This document shows, piece by piece, positions 30,814 to 41,318 of a DNA stretch of 55,180 nucleotides. A model generated the notes under the pieces. It worked only from the letters and a program-made list of their open reading frames with translations. It was not told where the DNA came from and did not search any database. Source of the stretch: an uncultured Prochlorococcus sp. (GTDB lineage: Bacteria; Cyanobacteriota; Cyanobacteriia; PCC-6307; Cyanobiaceae); NCBI GenBank assembly GCA_902627325.1, contig CACOIM010000005.1, forward strand, positions 1-55,180, given 5' to 3'. Position numbers and translations under genes: made by a program. Position 1 is the first letter of the stretch; every line of letters starts with the position of its first letter.

Positions 30814-31545
30814 CTATTTCTGAATTTTGTAGTAATTTTTGTAAATTCTATTAATAGAGACACCTTTAAGCATTAATCTTCTTAAATGCCAATTTTTTAA
30901 AGATTGCCATACAAAATTTATTTCCTCCCATTTTCTACTACTCGTGAAGATAGGAGTTTTTAAAGACCTTAAATTTTTTTTATTTATTCTGCTAATGAAA
31001 TCAAAATCTTCCATTAAGGGTATTTTTTTAAATCCTCCATAAGTTTTAAAATTTTTTTTGCTAATTAAAAGGCCTTGATCTCCATAGGGAGTTTTAAATA
31101 AAAAACATCTTAAATTAACAAAGAATTCAAGAAATCGATAAGTGAAGGATTTGTTATTAACTTTAAAATTGAAATAATAAATAAAATTTGAATCTCTTTT
31201 TAAAATATCTTCAATTTTTCTCGACCAGTTTAATTTTAATCTTGAGTCTGCGTGTATGAAAAGAAGCCATTCCCCCTGTGCTTTTTGGGCGCCATAATTT
31301 AATTGCAAGCCTCTATTTTTTTTATTTACTTTATAAAATCTTGTACCATTAATGAAAGCAATATCTCTTGTCTTATCTTTACTATTAGAGTCAATAATTA
31401 AGATCTCTGATTTATTATTAATTTCTGATAAATCTGAAAGTAGTAATGGTAATCTTTTTGATTCATTTAAAGTTGGTATAATAATTGACAATTTTATAAT
31501 TGATTTATCCTCTTTTATCAATATCATGTATCGTATCAATATCAA
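30814..31545 (-). CDS. Family 2 glycosyltransferase (TIGR04283-like)
   Basis: ORF 243 aa; 'LSIIIPTLNESKRLPLLLSDL', 'ILIIDSNSKDKT', 'WLLFIHADSRL'. Confidence 0.85.
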   Translation of the reverse strand: MILIRYMILIKEDKSIIKLSIIIPTLNESKRLPLLLSDLSEINNKSEILIIDSNSKDKTRDIAFINGTRFYKVNKKNRGLQLNYGAQKAQGEWLLFIHADSRLKLNWSRKIEDILKRDSNFIYYFNFKVNNKSFTYRFLEFFVNLRCFLFKTPYGDQGLLISKKNFKTYGGFKKIPLMEDFDFISRINKKNLRSLKTPIFTSSRKWEEINFVWQSLKNWHLRRLMLKGVSINRIYKNYYKIQK

Positions 31546-32140
31546 TTTTAGTATTTAAAAAATCAATATTTATTTCTTGTTGATTTAAATTATCAATAGT
31601 TCTTTTTAAAACGACATTGCTACTCCATTTAATATTGATAAATGGTAGATAATTATTATTAGAAATAAATCTTTGAGAAAAGGCAATAAGCCAATATCCG
31701 CCATCATTTGAAGGCCCAATAACAACATCTTTGTTTTCTAACTTAGAAATTGTTTTTACAATATCTAAATGACATAAATTTGGTAAATCAGTACCTATGA
31801 AAATTATATTCTTCTTCTGATAAGTTCCTAAAATCCTTTGAGATTTATATATTTGTCTTTTCATTTTTTCTCCAAGGCAACCTTCGCCTTGAAAGCAGAA
31901 ATTGTTAATTCCAAGATCTTTACACCATCTTCGACTGCTATTAAAACCCATGCCAGTAATAGCCATTCTGACCTCTGCAATTTTTCTTTCCTTTACATTT
32001 TTTGATACAGATAAGGTATGACTCAACATTTTGTTTTGAATTTTTAAAGCATTTTTTTTACCAATATCTTTAGATAATCTTGTCTTGCAACTTCCAAATC
32101 TAGGCCACTTGACCATTATTATCAACAAAGTTTTAATCAC
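31505..32140 (-). CDS. DUF2064/TIGR04282-like glycosyltransferase
   Basis: ORF 211 aa; 'KWPRFGSCKTRLSKDIG', 'IFIGTDLPNL', 'DVVIGPSNDGGYWLIAF'. Confidence 0.85.
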   Translation of the reverse strand: MIKTLLIIMVKWPRFGSCKTRLSKDIGKKNALKIQNKMLSHTLSVSKNVKERKIAEVRMAITGMGFNSSRRWCKDLGINNFCFQGEGCLGEKMKRQIYKSQRILGTYQKKNIIFIGTDLPNLCHLDIVKTISKLENKDVVIGPSNDGGYWLIAFSQRFISNNNYLPFINIKWSSNVVLKRTIDNLNQQEINIDFLNTKIDIDTIHDIDKRG

Positions 32141-32302
32141 GCTAACATTTAAAAATTATGAATATTATATATTTACAAACAGGTTAAAAATATACATTTA
32201 TTTGTTATCCAATCACATTAATGTTAAAAATTTTTGAAAATCGCTTCAACTTGTAATGAGATAATAGCCAATTTCAAAAAAACTACTAGATTGAATATCT
32301 AC

Positions 32303-33703
32303 ATGACAAATATTGTGCAAACTAAAAATCTTATTTGGGCAGAAGTTCAAAAATCGTTGCAAACAAATTTAAGTAAACCTTCTTATGAGACTTGGATAAG
32401 ACCTGCTAAATTTAGTTGCTTTGAGAATGGATTACTTACGTTGATTGCTCCAAATACCTTTTCAAGTGATTGGTTAAGAAAAAACTATTGTGAGACCATA
32501 GAAAAAGCAGCAGAAAAAGTATGTGGTGAAACTGTAAAGGTTATTTTTAAATCTGAAAATTTTAGTAATGCAGAATCTAATTCAGGAAATGTCTCGAGTG
32601 AAAATAATATTAGTAATCCTCCTGCGAATTCAGATAATCAGCAAAAATTTATTCATAACAAATCAAAAATATCTCCTTGCTTAAATTTACGATATGTTTT
32701 TAATAGATTTGTTGTTGGCCCAAATAGTAGGATGGCTCATGCGGCTGCTTTGGCAGTTGCAGAGTCGCCAGGAAGAGAATTTAATCCACTTTTTATTTGC
32801 GGAGGAGTAGGTTTAGGTAAGACTCATTTGATGCAAGCCATTGGTCATTATCATGTTGAAATTAATCCAGAAGCAAAAGTACTTTATGTTTCTACTGAAA
32901 CATTCAGTAGTGATCTAATCCAATCTATACGAAAGGATGGAATGCATGCATTTAAAAATAAATATAGATCGGCGGATTTACTATTAATTGATGATATTCA
33001 ATTCTTAGAGGGTAAAGAATATACTCAAGAAGAATTTTTTAATACTTTTAATGCCTTATATGAGGCAGGTAAACAAATTGTTATTGCGAGTGATAGGCCT
33101 CCTAGTCAAATCCCTAAGTTGCAGGAAAGATTGGTTTCAAGGTTCTCGATGGGCCTGATAGCTGATATTCAACCACCTGATATTGAAACTAGAGTAGCTA
33201 TTTTACAGAAAAAAGCAGAACATGAAAAAATGAATCTCCCGAGAGATCTAATTCAATTTATTGCAGGAAGATTTACTTCAAATATTAGAGAGTTGGAAGG
33301 GGCTTTTACCAGAGCAGTAGCTTTTGCCTCAATCACTGGTTTACCTATGACAGTTCAATCAATAGCACCTATGCTTGATCCAAATAGCGTAGGAGTTGTG
33401 GTCACTCCTAAGCAGGTAATAGATAAGGTTTCAGAGTTTTTTGATGTCTCTTCAGATGAATTAACAAGTTCAAGTAGAAGAAAGCCTGTTAGTCAAGCAA
33501 GACAAATTGGTATGTATTTAATGCGGCACGGAACAGATTTAAGTCTTCCAAGAATTGGAGATGCTTTTGGTGGAAAAGATCATACAACTGTAATGTATGC
33601 AATTGAGCAAGTTGAAAAGAAGTTATCTAGTGACCCAAGTGTTGCAAGTCAAGTACAGAAAGTAAGAGATCTATTACAAATCGATTCAAGAAAGAATTTA
33701 TAA
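32303..33703 (+). CDS. dnaA: Chromosomal replication initiator DnaA
   Basis: '[20 protein letters not shown]', '[27 protein letters not shown]', '[16 protein letters not shown]'; start taken as ATG at 32303 rather than ORF start 32234. Confidence 0.97.
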   Translation: MTNIVQTKNLIWAEVQKSLQTNLSKPSYETWIRPAKFSCFENGLLTLIAPNTFSSDWLRKNYCETIEKAAEKVCGETVKVIFKSENFSNAESNSGNVSSENNISNPPANSDNQQKFIHNKSKISPCLNLRYVFNRFVVGPNSRMAHAAALAVAESPGREFNPLFICGGVGLGKTHLMQAIGHYHVEINPEAKVLYVSTETFSSDLIQSIRKDGMHAFKNKYRSADLLLIDDIQFLEGKEYTQEEFFNTFNALYEAGKQIVIASDRPPSQIPKLQERLVSRFSMGLIADIQPPDIETRVAILQKKAEHEKMNLPRDLIQFIAGRFTSNIRELEGAFTRAVAFASITGLPMTVQSIAPMLDPNSVGVVVTPKQVIDKVSEFFDVSSDELTSSSRRKPVSQARQIGMYLMRHGTDLSLPRIGDAFGGKDHTTVMYAIEQVEKKLSSDPSVASQVQKVRDLLQIDSRKNL

Positions 33704-33718
33704 GATCTTCAATCAAAA

Positions 33719-34948
33719 CTAATTAAAATCTTTAGGATTTTGATCATATCTGTGATTAAAAGGTATTGGATATGTCTCGTTAGACTTATCAAAGGATGCA
33801 ATTTTTTCGAGGGATTGTCTAAGTCTCCTTGCTGAGAGCAGAGGCATATCTCTTGGAACTGAAATGCGATCCCTTAAATACCTTAATCCTTTACCGCAGC
33901 AATTCTCGGGAATATTTAATTCATTATTTACCATGAAGGTGAGAGCCGATCTTAATGCGATATCAAATACTTCATTATCAGTAGGATTAACATTTATTAT
34001 CTTTTCTTTATGCTTAATTACTCTCATTAAGGCAAATCTTGAGTAGTAATCGTCACAAATTTCTTGATTTAATTCAAAATTACCTAACCCTTTCCCATTA
34101 TTTATTGATTTGGAAAAATTAAGCTGCTTCTCATTTACCTCCTTAAAACATCCGCCCATTTGGGGAGGTAAATCATGTGAATGGGTATGAAAATCTCCTT
34201 GAGTTCCCAGATAAACTTTTTCCTTCTCAAGAAGAGAAAACCATTTGTTAATTAGAGGGGACTCAATCCTTAAATTAAAACCTTTGTAATAACAAAGTGA
34301 AGCATTTATTCTCTCTAAATAAGGGATGAAAATTATGTCTCCTGTTCCTGGCTTTACTATTCCATTTGAATCATAAAAAGGATCAATCAATCCAGTCTCT
34401 GATTTTTCTATTAAAAGTTCTAATTTTTGAAGACTTTTTTTGAAATTCATCTTTCTGATATCAACTGGAGAAAATATAGAGTTTCTCCTACAAAGCCAAT
34501 CACACCAACTTCTAAAAATATCTCTCTCAATATTTCTCGTCTCTTGGAATTCATTAGCATTTATTGAAGTCCCTAAAAAACCATACTCTTTCTCTAAAAA
34601 ATAAATTATCTCATCACTTTCAGTTATTAATTTTCCATTTAATTCAATAGCAGGTAATTTACCAGATTTTACTTTATCTAAAAACCAAGGTTCTTTTTTC
34701 CCATAACAAAACATATTTATTTTTCTTATTTTGTAAGGAATTTGTTTTAGTTCTAACCAAAGCCAAATCTTCTGGCAATATGGACACCATGCGTGTCTAT
34801 CTCTATAAAAGATTAAATTTGAGTCCGATTCTTTATGGCCAAATAGTCTTAAATTTGAGTAAGAATTTGTAATACCATTGACTCTATCAATATCATTAGC
34901 TTGTAAAGCTGATAAATCTTCCCAAGAAAGAATATTTTTTAGGGGCAT
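33719..34948 (-). CDS. Glutathione S-transferase-like protein with CPYC motif
   Basis: ORF 409 aa; 'YRDRHAWCPYCQKIWLWLELKQIPY', 'KLPAIELNGKLITESDEIIYFLEKEYG'. Confidence 0.88.
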   Translation of the reverse strand: MPLKNILSWEDLSALQANDIDRVNGITNSYSNLRLFGHKESDSNLIFYRDRHAWCPYCQKIWLWLELKQIPYKIRKINMFCYGKKEPWFLDKVKSGKLPAIELNGKLITESDEIIYFLEKEYGFLGTSINANEFQETRNIERDIFRSWCDWLCRRNSIFSPVDIRKMNFKKSLQKLELLIEKSETGLIDPFYDSNGIVKPGTGDIIFIPYLERINASLCYYKGFNLRIESPLINKWFSLLEKEKVYLGTQGDFHTHSHDLPPQMGGCFKEVNEKQLNFSKSINNGKGLGNFELNQEICDDYYSRFALMRVIKHKEKIINVNPTDNEVFDIALRSALTFMVNNELNIPENCCGKGLRYLRDRISVPRDMPLLSARRLRQSLEKIASFDKSNETYPIPFNHRYDQNPKDFN

Positions 34949-34986
34949 TTTTAGTTCTTTTTAAGATATGATAATAAAAAAAAACA

Positions 34987-36348
34987 GTGAATAAAAAATT
35001 TGATTTAATAGTAATTGGAGCTGGCTCCGGGGGATTAGCTGCTGCAAAAAGAGCAGCAAAATACGGAGCTAAAGTTTGTATTATTGAGGGTGATAAGATT
35101 GGTGGAACATGTGTAATCAGAGGATGCGTACCAAAGAAATTAATGGTATATGCTGCTAATTCAAGGAAAAATATACTAAATTCAAACGGTTATGGCTTAA
35201 CTCATGAGCAACTTTCTTTTAACTCAAAGTATCTCTTAAAAAGTATTAGGAATGAGGTGGATAGATTAAGTGAGTTACATTTGAATGCTTTAGAAAAATT
35301 AAATATTAGTATTTTTAAAGGATGGGGTAGATTTAAAAATAAAAATGAATTAGATGTTATCACTTCGGATAAAAAAAATATATTAAAGACTATTAGTGGT
35401 GAAAAATTTTTAATATCAGTAGGGGGTAAACCAATAAAATTAAATATTCCAGGTTCAGAATTTTCTTGGTCTAGTAACGACATATTTGAATTAGAAAAAT
35501 TACCAAAATCAATACTAATTATTGGAGGTGGATACATTGCATGTGAATTTGCTTGTATATTTAATAATTTAGGAATACATGTTACCCAGTTATTAAGAAG
35601 TAATAATCTGCTAAATGGTTTTGATTTGGATTTATCTTCTTCATTAAAAGAAACAATGAAATCTTCAGGTGTTAGATTAATTTTTAATGATGAGCTTATA
35701 AAAATTCAAAAAAAAGAGGAATTTTTTGATTTTATTTTGAATTCTGGGCAAAAATTGAATGCGGAAAGTTTTCTTTATGCGATTGGGCGAGAGCCTAATC
35801 TAGATTCTTTAAACATCCAAGAACTAAAATTGAAAATGAATGGAAAATTTATAGAAGTAAATGAATTTAATCAAACTAACCAATCAAATATATTTGCTAT
35901 TGGTGATGTAGTTGATAGACCAAATCTGACTCCAGTTGCTATAGAGCAAGGAAGAGTTTTTGCCGATAATTTTTATGGCAATTTAAAAAGGTCAATTAAT
36001 TTTGAATATATACCCAAAGCGGTTTTTTCTAATCCAGAAATTGCCACTGTAGGTTTAACAGAAAAAGAGGCAAATAATTTATACGGTAGTGAAAACATTA
36101 AAATTTTTAAATGTAAATTTAAACCAATGTCAGATACTTTTAAAAATATAAATTCAAAATGCTTACTAAAGTTAGTTGTAAATAAATCAAATGACAAAGT
36201 TATAGGATGCCATATGTTTGGTGACTCTTCCGCTGAGATAATACAAATGGCCTCTATCGCTCTAAGTATGGGAGTGACCAAAAAACAATTCGATTCAACT
36301 ATGGCTTTGCATCCCACAATATCTGAGGAATATGTAACTATGTATTAG
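34987..36348 (+). CDS. gor: Glutathione reductase
   Basis: ORF 453 aa, GTG start; 'VIGAGSGGLAAAKRAA', 'GGTCVIRGCVPKKLMVYAA', 'LHPTISEEYVTM'. Confidence 0.94.
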   Translation: MNKKFDLIVIGAGSGGLAAAKRAAKYGAKVCIIEGDKIGGTCVIRGCVPKKLMVYAANSRKNILNSNGYGLTHEQLSFNSKYLLKSIRNEVDRLSELHLNALEKLNISIFKGWGRFKNKNELDVITSDKKNILKTISGEKFLISVGGKPIKLNIPGSEFSWSSNDIFELEKLPKSILIIGGGYIACEFACIFNNLGIHVTQLLRSNNLLNGFDLDLSSSLKETMKSSGVRLIFNDELIKIQKKEEFFDFILNSGQKLNAESFLYAIGREPNLDSLNIQELKLKMNGKFIEVNEFNQTNQSNIFAIGDVVDRPNLTPVAIEQGRVFADNFYGNLKRSINFEYIPKAVFSNPEIATVGLTEKEANNLYGSENIKIFKCKFKPMSDTFKNINSKCLLKLVVNKSNDKVIGCHMFGDSSAEIIQMASIALSMGVTKKQFDSTMALHPTISEEYVTMY

Positions 36349-37426
36349 ATTCAAATCCAATTATTTTAGATTTATTTTTAGTAAATAAAATAAGAAGCAA
36401 TACAGTGGAATAAATAAATATGAATATCCTAAACTCATATATCAGTTCAATTTTACTTAATATCAATATTTTATCAAGAATATAAAAACTATAAATATTT
36501 AAAAGAATAAATCCCTCTGCTCTTGTGATCTTACCTTTTGTCCAAAATATTGGCATACATGCAAAAGTTGTTAAAACCATTATTGGAAGATCGGTTCTAA
36601 TTAAATCACTATTAATTTTTAAACCTTCAAGTCCAGAGAAGAGGCTACAGCTACCAAGTATTAAGAGCTGATTTAAAAGGTTACTCCCTATTACGTTTCC
36701 TATCGCAAGATCTGTCCTGCCTTTAATGGCGGCAACTATAGAAGTTATTAATTCTGGCAGTGATGTTCCTGTCGCTACAATAGTAAGACCTATAATCGTT
36801 TCATTTATTCCAATCAAAAATGCTAAGTCCCTCGATCCATTGACTAAAATATTTGAACCAAAAGCAAGTAATAAAATTCCAAGTAATAACTTTCCAAATA
36901 TATTGAATTTATTCTTTTTTGAAATTGAATCATTTATTTCTGGTTCAGCTGTTTTTGTGTCCTCATCCTTTTCATTTATTGTATTAATTTCCCAAATAGT
37001 ATTTAAGATTAAACAAAAAATAAGAAAGATTCCTGATTGCCAAGTTAATAATCCTGTAGATGACATCGCCCAAACTGCACAAGAAATAGCAATTAAAAGT
37101 GGAACATCACGTCTAACTATTCTGCTTTTAACTTTTAATGGTCTAATTAATGAGCTGATTCCTAGAACTACGAGAATATTAAATATATTACTTCCAATGA
37201 CATTACTAACTGCAAGACCATCACTTTCTTTTAATACAGAATTCAAACTAACTAATAATTCAGGTGAACTTGTCCCTAATGCAACTACAGTTAATCCAAT
37301 GACAATTTGAGGGATACCAAGCATCAATGATAATGCGACTGATCCCTGAATAAAAAATTCGCCTCCAGCAAAAAGTAAAATAATTCCTATAAAAATTTCA
37401 ACTATAGGGATTATAAATTCACTCAT
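36338..37426 (-). CDS. CaCA family sodium/calcium exchanger (YrbG-like)
   Basis: ORF 362 aa; two inverted repeats 'VALGTSSPELLVSLNS', 'VATGTSLPELITSIVA'. Confidence 0.92.
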   Translation of the reverse strand: MSEFIIPIVEIFIGIILLFAGGEFFIQGSVALSLMLGIPQIVIGLTVVALGTSSPELLVSLNSVLKESDGLAVSNVIGSNIFNILVVLGISSLIRPLKVKSRIVRRDVPLLIAISCAVWAMSSTGLLTWQSGIFLIFCLILNTIWEINTINEKDEDTKTAEPEINDSISKKNKFNIFGKLLLGILLLAFGSNILVNGSRDLAFLIGINETIIGLTIVATGTSLPELITSIVAAIKGRTDLAIGNVIGSNLLNQLLILGSCSLFSGLEGLKINSDLIRTDLPIMVLTTFACMPIFWTKGKITRAEGFILLNIYSFYILDKILILSKIELIYEFRIFIFIYSTVLLLILFTKNKSKIIGFESNT

Positions 37427-37549
37427 TTTTAAACTAATTTAAAATTATTTATAAAGATTTCCACATAATAAAAATATAATCTATCTACAAACATGTATAT
37501 ATGATTGTTAAAAAAAATTTACTGTTAAAATTTACTAAAGACTAAAATC

Positions 37550-38590
37550 TTGAAACAGCTCACTATTATAAAACCTGATGATTGGCACTTGCATTTAAGG
37601 GAAGGATTTATATTAAAAAATATCATTAAATTTTCATCAGATCTTTTTTGTAGAGCAATTATTATGCCAAATACAAAGATCCCAATTACTACTACTGAGC
37701 AAGCAATTTCTTACAGAAACTCAATATACGCTGCATTGCCTAAAAAAGCTAAGTTTCATCCTCTAATGACAATTTATCTAACTGATAATATTTCATTAAA
37801 TGAACTTGAGAACGGATATATAAATGATATATTTTTTGCAGCAAAATTATATCCAGCTAATACGACTACCAATTCAAGTTATGGAGTAAAAAATATCAAG
37901 AATATCTATAAAGTATTTGAGTTGATGGAAAAAATAAAAATGCCTTTGTTAATTCATGGTGAAGTCAATGATCCCACTGTTGATATCTTTGATAGAGAGG
38001 AGGTATTCATTGATGAAGAATTGACATCAATAATTAAACATTTTCCTAAATTAAAAATTGTTTTGGAACATATTACAACTTCTTATGCTGTTGATTTTGT
38101 TAAAGAGAATAATATTGGAGCAACTATAACCCCTCATCATTTACACATTAATAGAAATGCTATGTTTCTTGAGGGATTAAATAGTGATTTCTATTGCTTG
38201 CCTGTCGCGAAAAGAGAGTCTAATAGAGCTTCTCTAATAAAAGCTGCTACAAGTGGTGAAGAATGCTTTTTCTTAGGAACTGACTCTGCCCCTCACCTAA
38301 GACAATGGAAAGCTTTTTGTGGCTGCGCTGGAATATTTAATGCCCCAGTTGCTATATCAAGTTATTTAAAGATTTTTGAAGAGGAGAATGCCCTTGATAA
38401 ATTTGAAAAATTTGCGAGCTTAAATGGACCTAAATATCATAATCTTCCTACGAATAATGAAAAAATCACTTTTATTTATGAACCACATACAATCAAAGAT
38501 TTTATTGGAATAAAGGATAATGATAAAGTTCTAGGAAAGATTAAGCCATTCCACTCTTCAGAAACACTGAACTGGAAATTAAAGTTGTAA
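37550..38590 (+). CDS. pyrC: Dihydroorotase
   Basis: ORF 346 aa, TTG start; 'DDWHLHLREG', 'LIHGEVND', 'FFLGTDSAPH'. Confidence 0.95.
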   Translation: MKQLTIIKPDDWHLHLREGFILKNIIKFSSDLFCRAIIMPNTKIPITTTEQAISYRNSIYAALPKKAKFHPLMTIYLTDNISLNELENGYINDIFFAAKLYPANTTTNSSYGVKNIKNIYKVFELMEKIKMPLLIHGEVNDPTVDIFDREEVFIDEELTSIIKHFPKLKIVLEHITTSYAVDFVKENNIGATITPHHLHINRNAMFLEGLNSDFYCLPVAKRESNRASLIKAATSGEECFFLGTDSAPHLRQWKAFCGCAGIFNAPVAISSYLKIFEEENALDKFEKFASLNGPKYHNLPTNNEKITFIYEPHTIKDFIGIKDNDKVLGKIKPFHSSETLNWKLKL

Positions 38591-38711
38591 TTAAATTTTT
38601 TTTAATATTTTCTTGTATTTGATAGTTTAATTGTGAAAAGTGTAAATATTCAAATTTTTGATGGTTAAATTCAGTACTTTTCGCTACGCTTAAAGAGCGC
38701 AAATTCCACTT

Positions 38712-38797
38712 GGGAGTGTGGCGGAATTGGTAGACGCGCCGGACTTAAAATCCGTCGAGCGATTTAGCTCGTGAGGGTTCAAGTCCCTCCACTCCCA
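38712..38797 (+). tRNA. tRNA-Leu (anticodon UAA)
   Basis: Acceptor GGGAGTG/CACTCCC; anticodon arm CGGA-CTTAAAA-TCCG; long variable arm; T arm AGGGTTCAAGTCCCT. Confidence 0.96.
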
Positions 38798-38873
38798 TGA
38801 TTTTTCAAGTTGAAGTACAATGTTAGAATTTAATAGTTATATTTGATGTATTATTTGTAAAATCTTTTTCTGC

Positions 38874-39107
38874 ATGGAAAATTTATTGAATAATCCTTTT
38901 TTAACTTTAGGAGCTTATGTTCTTATATTAACTATCTATTTAGCAGTTGTTCCTTTGTCACTGTTCTATTGGATGAATAATAGATGGAATGTTATGGGTA
39001 AATTTGAAAGATTAGGAATTTATGGTTTAGTCTTTCTTTTTTTTCCAGGACTAATTTTGTTTTCTCCTTTTTTAAATCTCAGATTAAATGGAGAGAATAA
39101 GGGGTAA
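38874..39107 (+). CDS. ndhL: NDH-1 subunit L
   Basis: ORF 77 aa; '[45 protein letters not shown]'. Confidence 0.9.
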   Translation: MENLLNNPFLTLGAYVLILTIYLAVVPLSLFYWMNNRWNVMGKFERLGIYGLVFLFFPGLILFSPFLNLRLNGENKG

Positions 39108-39112
39108 ATTGT

Positions 39113-39430
39113 TTGACTAAGTTAAAAGTTTTACAGGTAGGACTGTTTTTCTCAATATTAGGTATTTTTAGTTATAAATTATTTCCTTTTTTTGGCTTGA
39201 GTACGATAAATTCAGGTTCTATTTCTAATTTAATATTGATAACAATTGTGCTTATTTGGGTATTTAGTTATTTATTGAGAGTTATAAATGGAAATATGAC
39301 TTTTATGGAACAAAGAAAACGTTACAGAGAAGTATACGAAAAGAAATTTGCTGAGAAATTAGAAAAGAAATTTGAATCACTTTCCGATGATGAACAAAAA
39401 AAATTGCTTGAAGAATTAGATGAAAAATAA
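39113..39430 (+). CDS. DUF3007-like membrane protein
   Basis: ORF 105 aa, TTG start, two hydrophobic segments then a charged tail; 'NMTFMEQRKRYREVYE'. Confidence 0.75.
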   Translation: MTKLKVLQVGLFFSILGIFSYKLFPFFGLSTINSGSISNLILITIVLIWVFSYLLRVINGNMTFMEQRKRYREVYEKKFAEKLEKKFESLSDDEQKKLLEELDEK

Positions 39431-39503
39431 CAAATTTTTTAATTAATAAACGTATACTTATTAATTTGTGCCATGATATTTACTAATACGTTTACATAAG
39501 GAT

Positions 39504-40310
39504 TTGTCATTAATAAATCAAAAGTTTAATGAATTGAGAAAAAAAGGTAAATTTGCCTTAATGCCTTTTTTGATGGCTGGTGATCCTTCTTTAGATATTA
39601 CATATAATATCTTGCTAAAATTACAAGAAAAAGGGGCCGATTTTATTGAATTAGGTATCCCTTATAGTGACCCACTTGCAGATGGACCCATAATTCAATT
39701 ATCAGCTTCAAGAGCTCTAAAATCTGGCACTTCAATAGCACAAGTGCTTAAGTTGTTAAAAACTTTAAAAGGTAAATTAAATATACCCGTAATACTTTTT
39801 ACATACTTTAATCCTCTGCTAAGTTTTGGTTTTAAAAGATTCTGTGAAATCGCTTCAGATGTTGGTGCGGCAGGCATAATAATTCCAGATTTGCCTCTAG
39901 AAGAAACAACGCAATTTTCACAAATAGCTAATAATTTTAATCTGGATTTAATATTATTAATAGCTCCAACAACGCCATTAGAAAGAATGAAAATGATATC
40001 TAGCAGGACAAGAGGATTTACTTACCTTGTTAGCGTTACTGGCGTAACTGGTGAGAGGAATAATCTTGAAAATCGTGTTGAGAATCTTATAGGGAAATTA
40101 AAAGAAATAAGCTCAACTCCCATAGCAGTTGGATTTGGAATCTCAACTCCCGAGCATATTATCAAGGTTCGGAATTGGGGGGCTGATGGAGTAATAATTG
40201 GAAGCGCTTTTGTTAAAAGAATTTCTGAAAGTAAATATTCTCAAATAGTAAATGAATTAGGTGAGTTTTGCTCTGAGATGCGCTCAGCTGCGGATAAAAT
40301 TTTAGATTAA
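39504..40310 (+). CDS. trpA: Tryptophan synthase alpha chain
   Basis: ORF 268 aa, TTG start; 'ALMPFLMAGDPSL', 'ELGIPYSDPLADGPIIQ'. Confidence 0.96.
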   Translation: MSLINQKFNELRKKGKFALMPFLMAGDPSLDITYNILLKLQEKGADFIELGIPYSDPLADGPIIQLSASRALKSGTSIAQVLKLLKTLKGKLNIPVILFTYFNPLLSFGFKRFCEIASDVGAAGIIIPDLPLEETTQFSQIANNFNLDLILLIAPTTPLERMKMISSRTRGFTYLVSVTGVTGERNNLENRVENLIGKLKEISSTPIAVGFGISTPEHIIKVRNWGADGVIIGSAFVKRISESKYSQIVNELGEFCSEMRSAADKILD

Positions 40311-40418
40311 TTAAATAATAAAACCCATAAAAATTAAAGATTAAAAAATTTTATTTTCTCGATACAGTAATATAAATTTTAAGTTGACTTTATTATATCT
40401 TTGAATATTAAATTTTAT

Positions 40419-40781
40419 TTAATCTTCTGATTCTCCTGCAGGTAATAGTCTTATTTGCTTTCTTCCAAGTTTAATTTCAAATTCATCCCCTGCTTTCAAA
40501 TCAAGCAAAGCTGTATAAGCTTTACCAATTAAAAGATTTCCATTACCTTGAACAGTTGCTACATAGCTTAATTTTCTTCCGCCTTTGCCAATTCCAGCAA
40601 CTCCAGAATCTCCAAGATTAACTCCTTTTGCTTCAAGCAGTGCCTCATAAAAAGCGGTGAAATTCAATCGCTCGCTACCATTCTTTTTTGTGGAAACATA
40701 ACCACAAGAGCGAACAAGATCTGACTTGCTAACGTCACCAAGCTCTTTAACTTTAGCAAGTAGATCACTACCAGTAAGCAT
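40419..40781 (-). CDS. cyAbrB-family transcriptional regulator
   Basis: ORF 120 aa; 'SGVAGIGKGGRKLSYVATVQGNGNLLIGKAYTALLDLKAGDEFEIKLGRKQIRL'. Confidence 0.93.
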   Translation of the reverse strand: MLTGSDLLAKVKELGDVSKSDLVRSCGYVSTKKNGSERLNFTAFYEALLEAKGVNLGDSGVAGIGKGGRKLSYVATVQGNGNLLIGKAYTALLDLKAGDEFEIKLGRKQIRLLPAGESED

Positions 40782-40877
40782 AATAAGTAATAAAAAGATC
40801 TACTTAATTAACATAGCAATTAGTGTGTATTATATGCAATTATTAATTATGAATTTAATCAATTAGTTATCAAAATT

Positions 40878-41147
40878 ATGGAAAAATTTGTAGTATGGGG
40901 TCAATATTGTAAAGATGCAATTACTAAACGCGAACAATTTCGAAATGATCATTTGAATAGGCTTTTAAAATTAAAAGAACAAAACATTTTAATTACTTTA
41001 GGACCTACTAAATGTACAAGATATCTTTTTGGTATCTTTAATGCTAATAACGAAAAAGATGTAAGAGAATTATTAGAGAAAGATATATATTGGGAAAAAG
41101 GAATATGGATATCGCTTGAAGTTTATCCATGGATTCAAGCTTTATAA
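40878..41147 (+). CDS. YciI-like protein
   Basis: ORF 89 aa; dimeric alpha/beta barrel YciI-type pattern. Confidence 0.75.
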   Translation: MEKFVVWGQYCKDAITKREQFRNDHLNRLLKLKEQNILITLGPTKCTRYLFGIFNANNEKDVRELLEKDIYWEKGIWISLEVYPWIQAL

Positions 41148-41193
41148 GCCATTTATTTATTCTCAATTAAGTTTATATTTATTAGTTAAGATT

Positions 41194-41226
41194 ATTTACT
41201 AATTATTAATTTAGTAAATGTTTTTA
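41194..41226 (+). terminator. Putative intrinsic terminator downstream of the yciI-like gene
   Basis: 9-bp perfect stem ATTTACTAA/TTAGTAAAT, 8-nt loop, then GTTTTTAT. Confidence 0.5.
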
Positions 41227-41318
41227 TAGGATTTCTTTTACTAAGATAAATAATCTAATTTGATAATTTTTAGAAGAATTGACTAAATTAATCTTTAATA
41301 AATTTTATAATTATGTAT

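Noticed and set aside
32205-32213. TTATCCAAT upstream of dnaA resembling a DnaA box (TTATCCACA)
   Set aside because: Only 7 of 9 matches, single copy and AT-rich context; no cluster that would indicate oriC.
35202-35537. 111-aa minus-strand ORF in gor (also 35973-36317)
   Set aside because: Antisense to a conserved glutathione reductase; no independent start signals or family match.
36726-37310. 194-aa plus-strand ORF inside the exchanger gene
   Set aside because: It is antisense to a clear CaCA exchanger (36338-37426, -) and reads as reverse translation of hydrophobic sequence; no family features.
38712-38797. tRNA-Leu as an integration site for a genomic island
   Set aside because: Flanking genes (pyrC, ndhL, trpA) are core genes and no integrase or direct repeat of the tRNA 3' end was seen.
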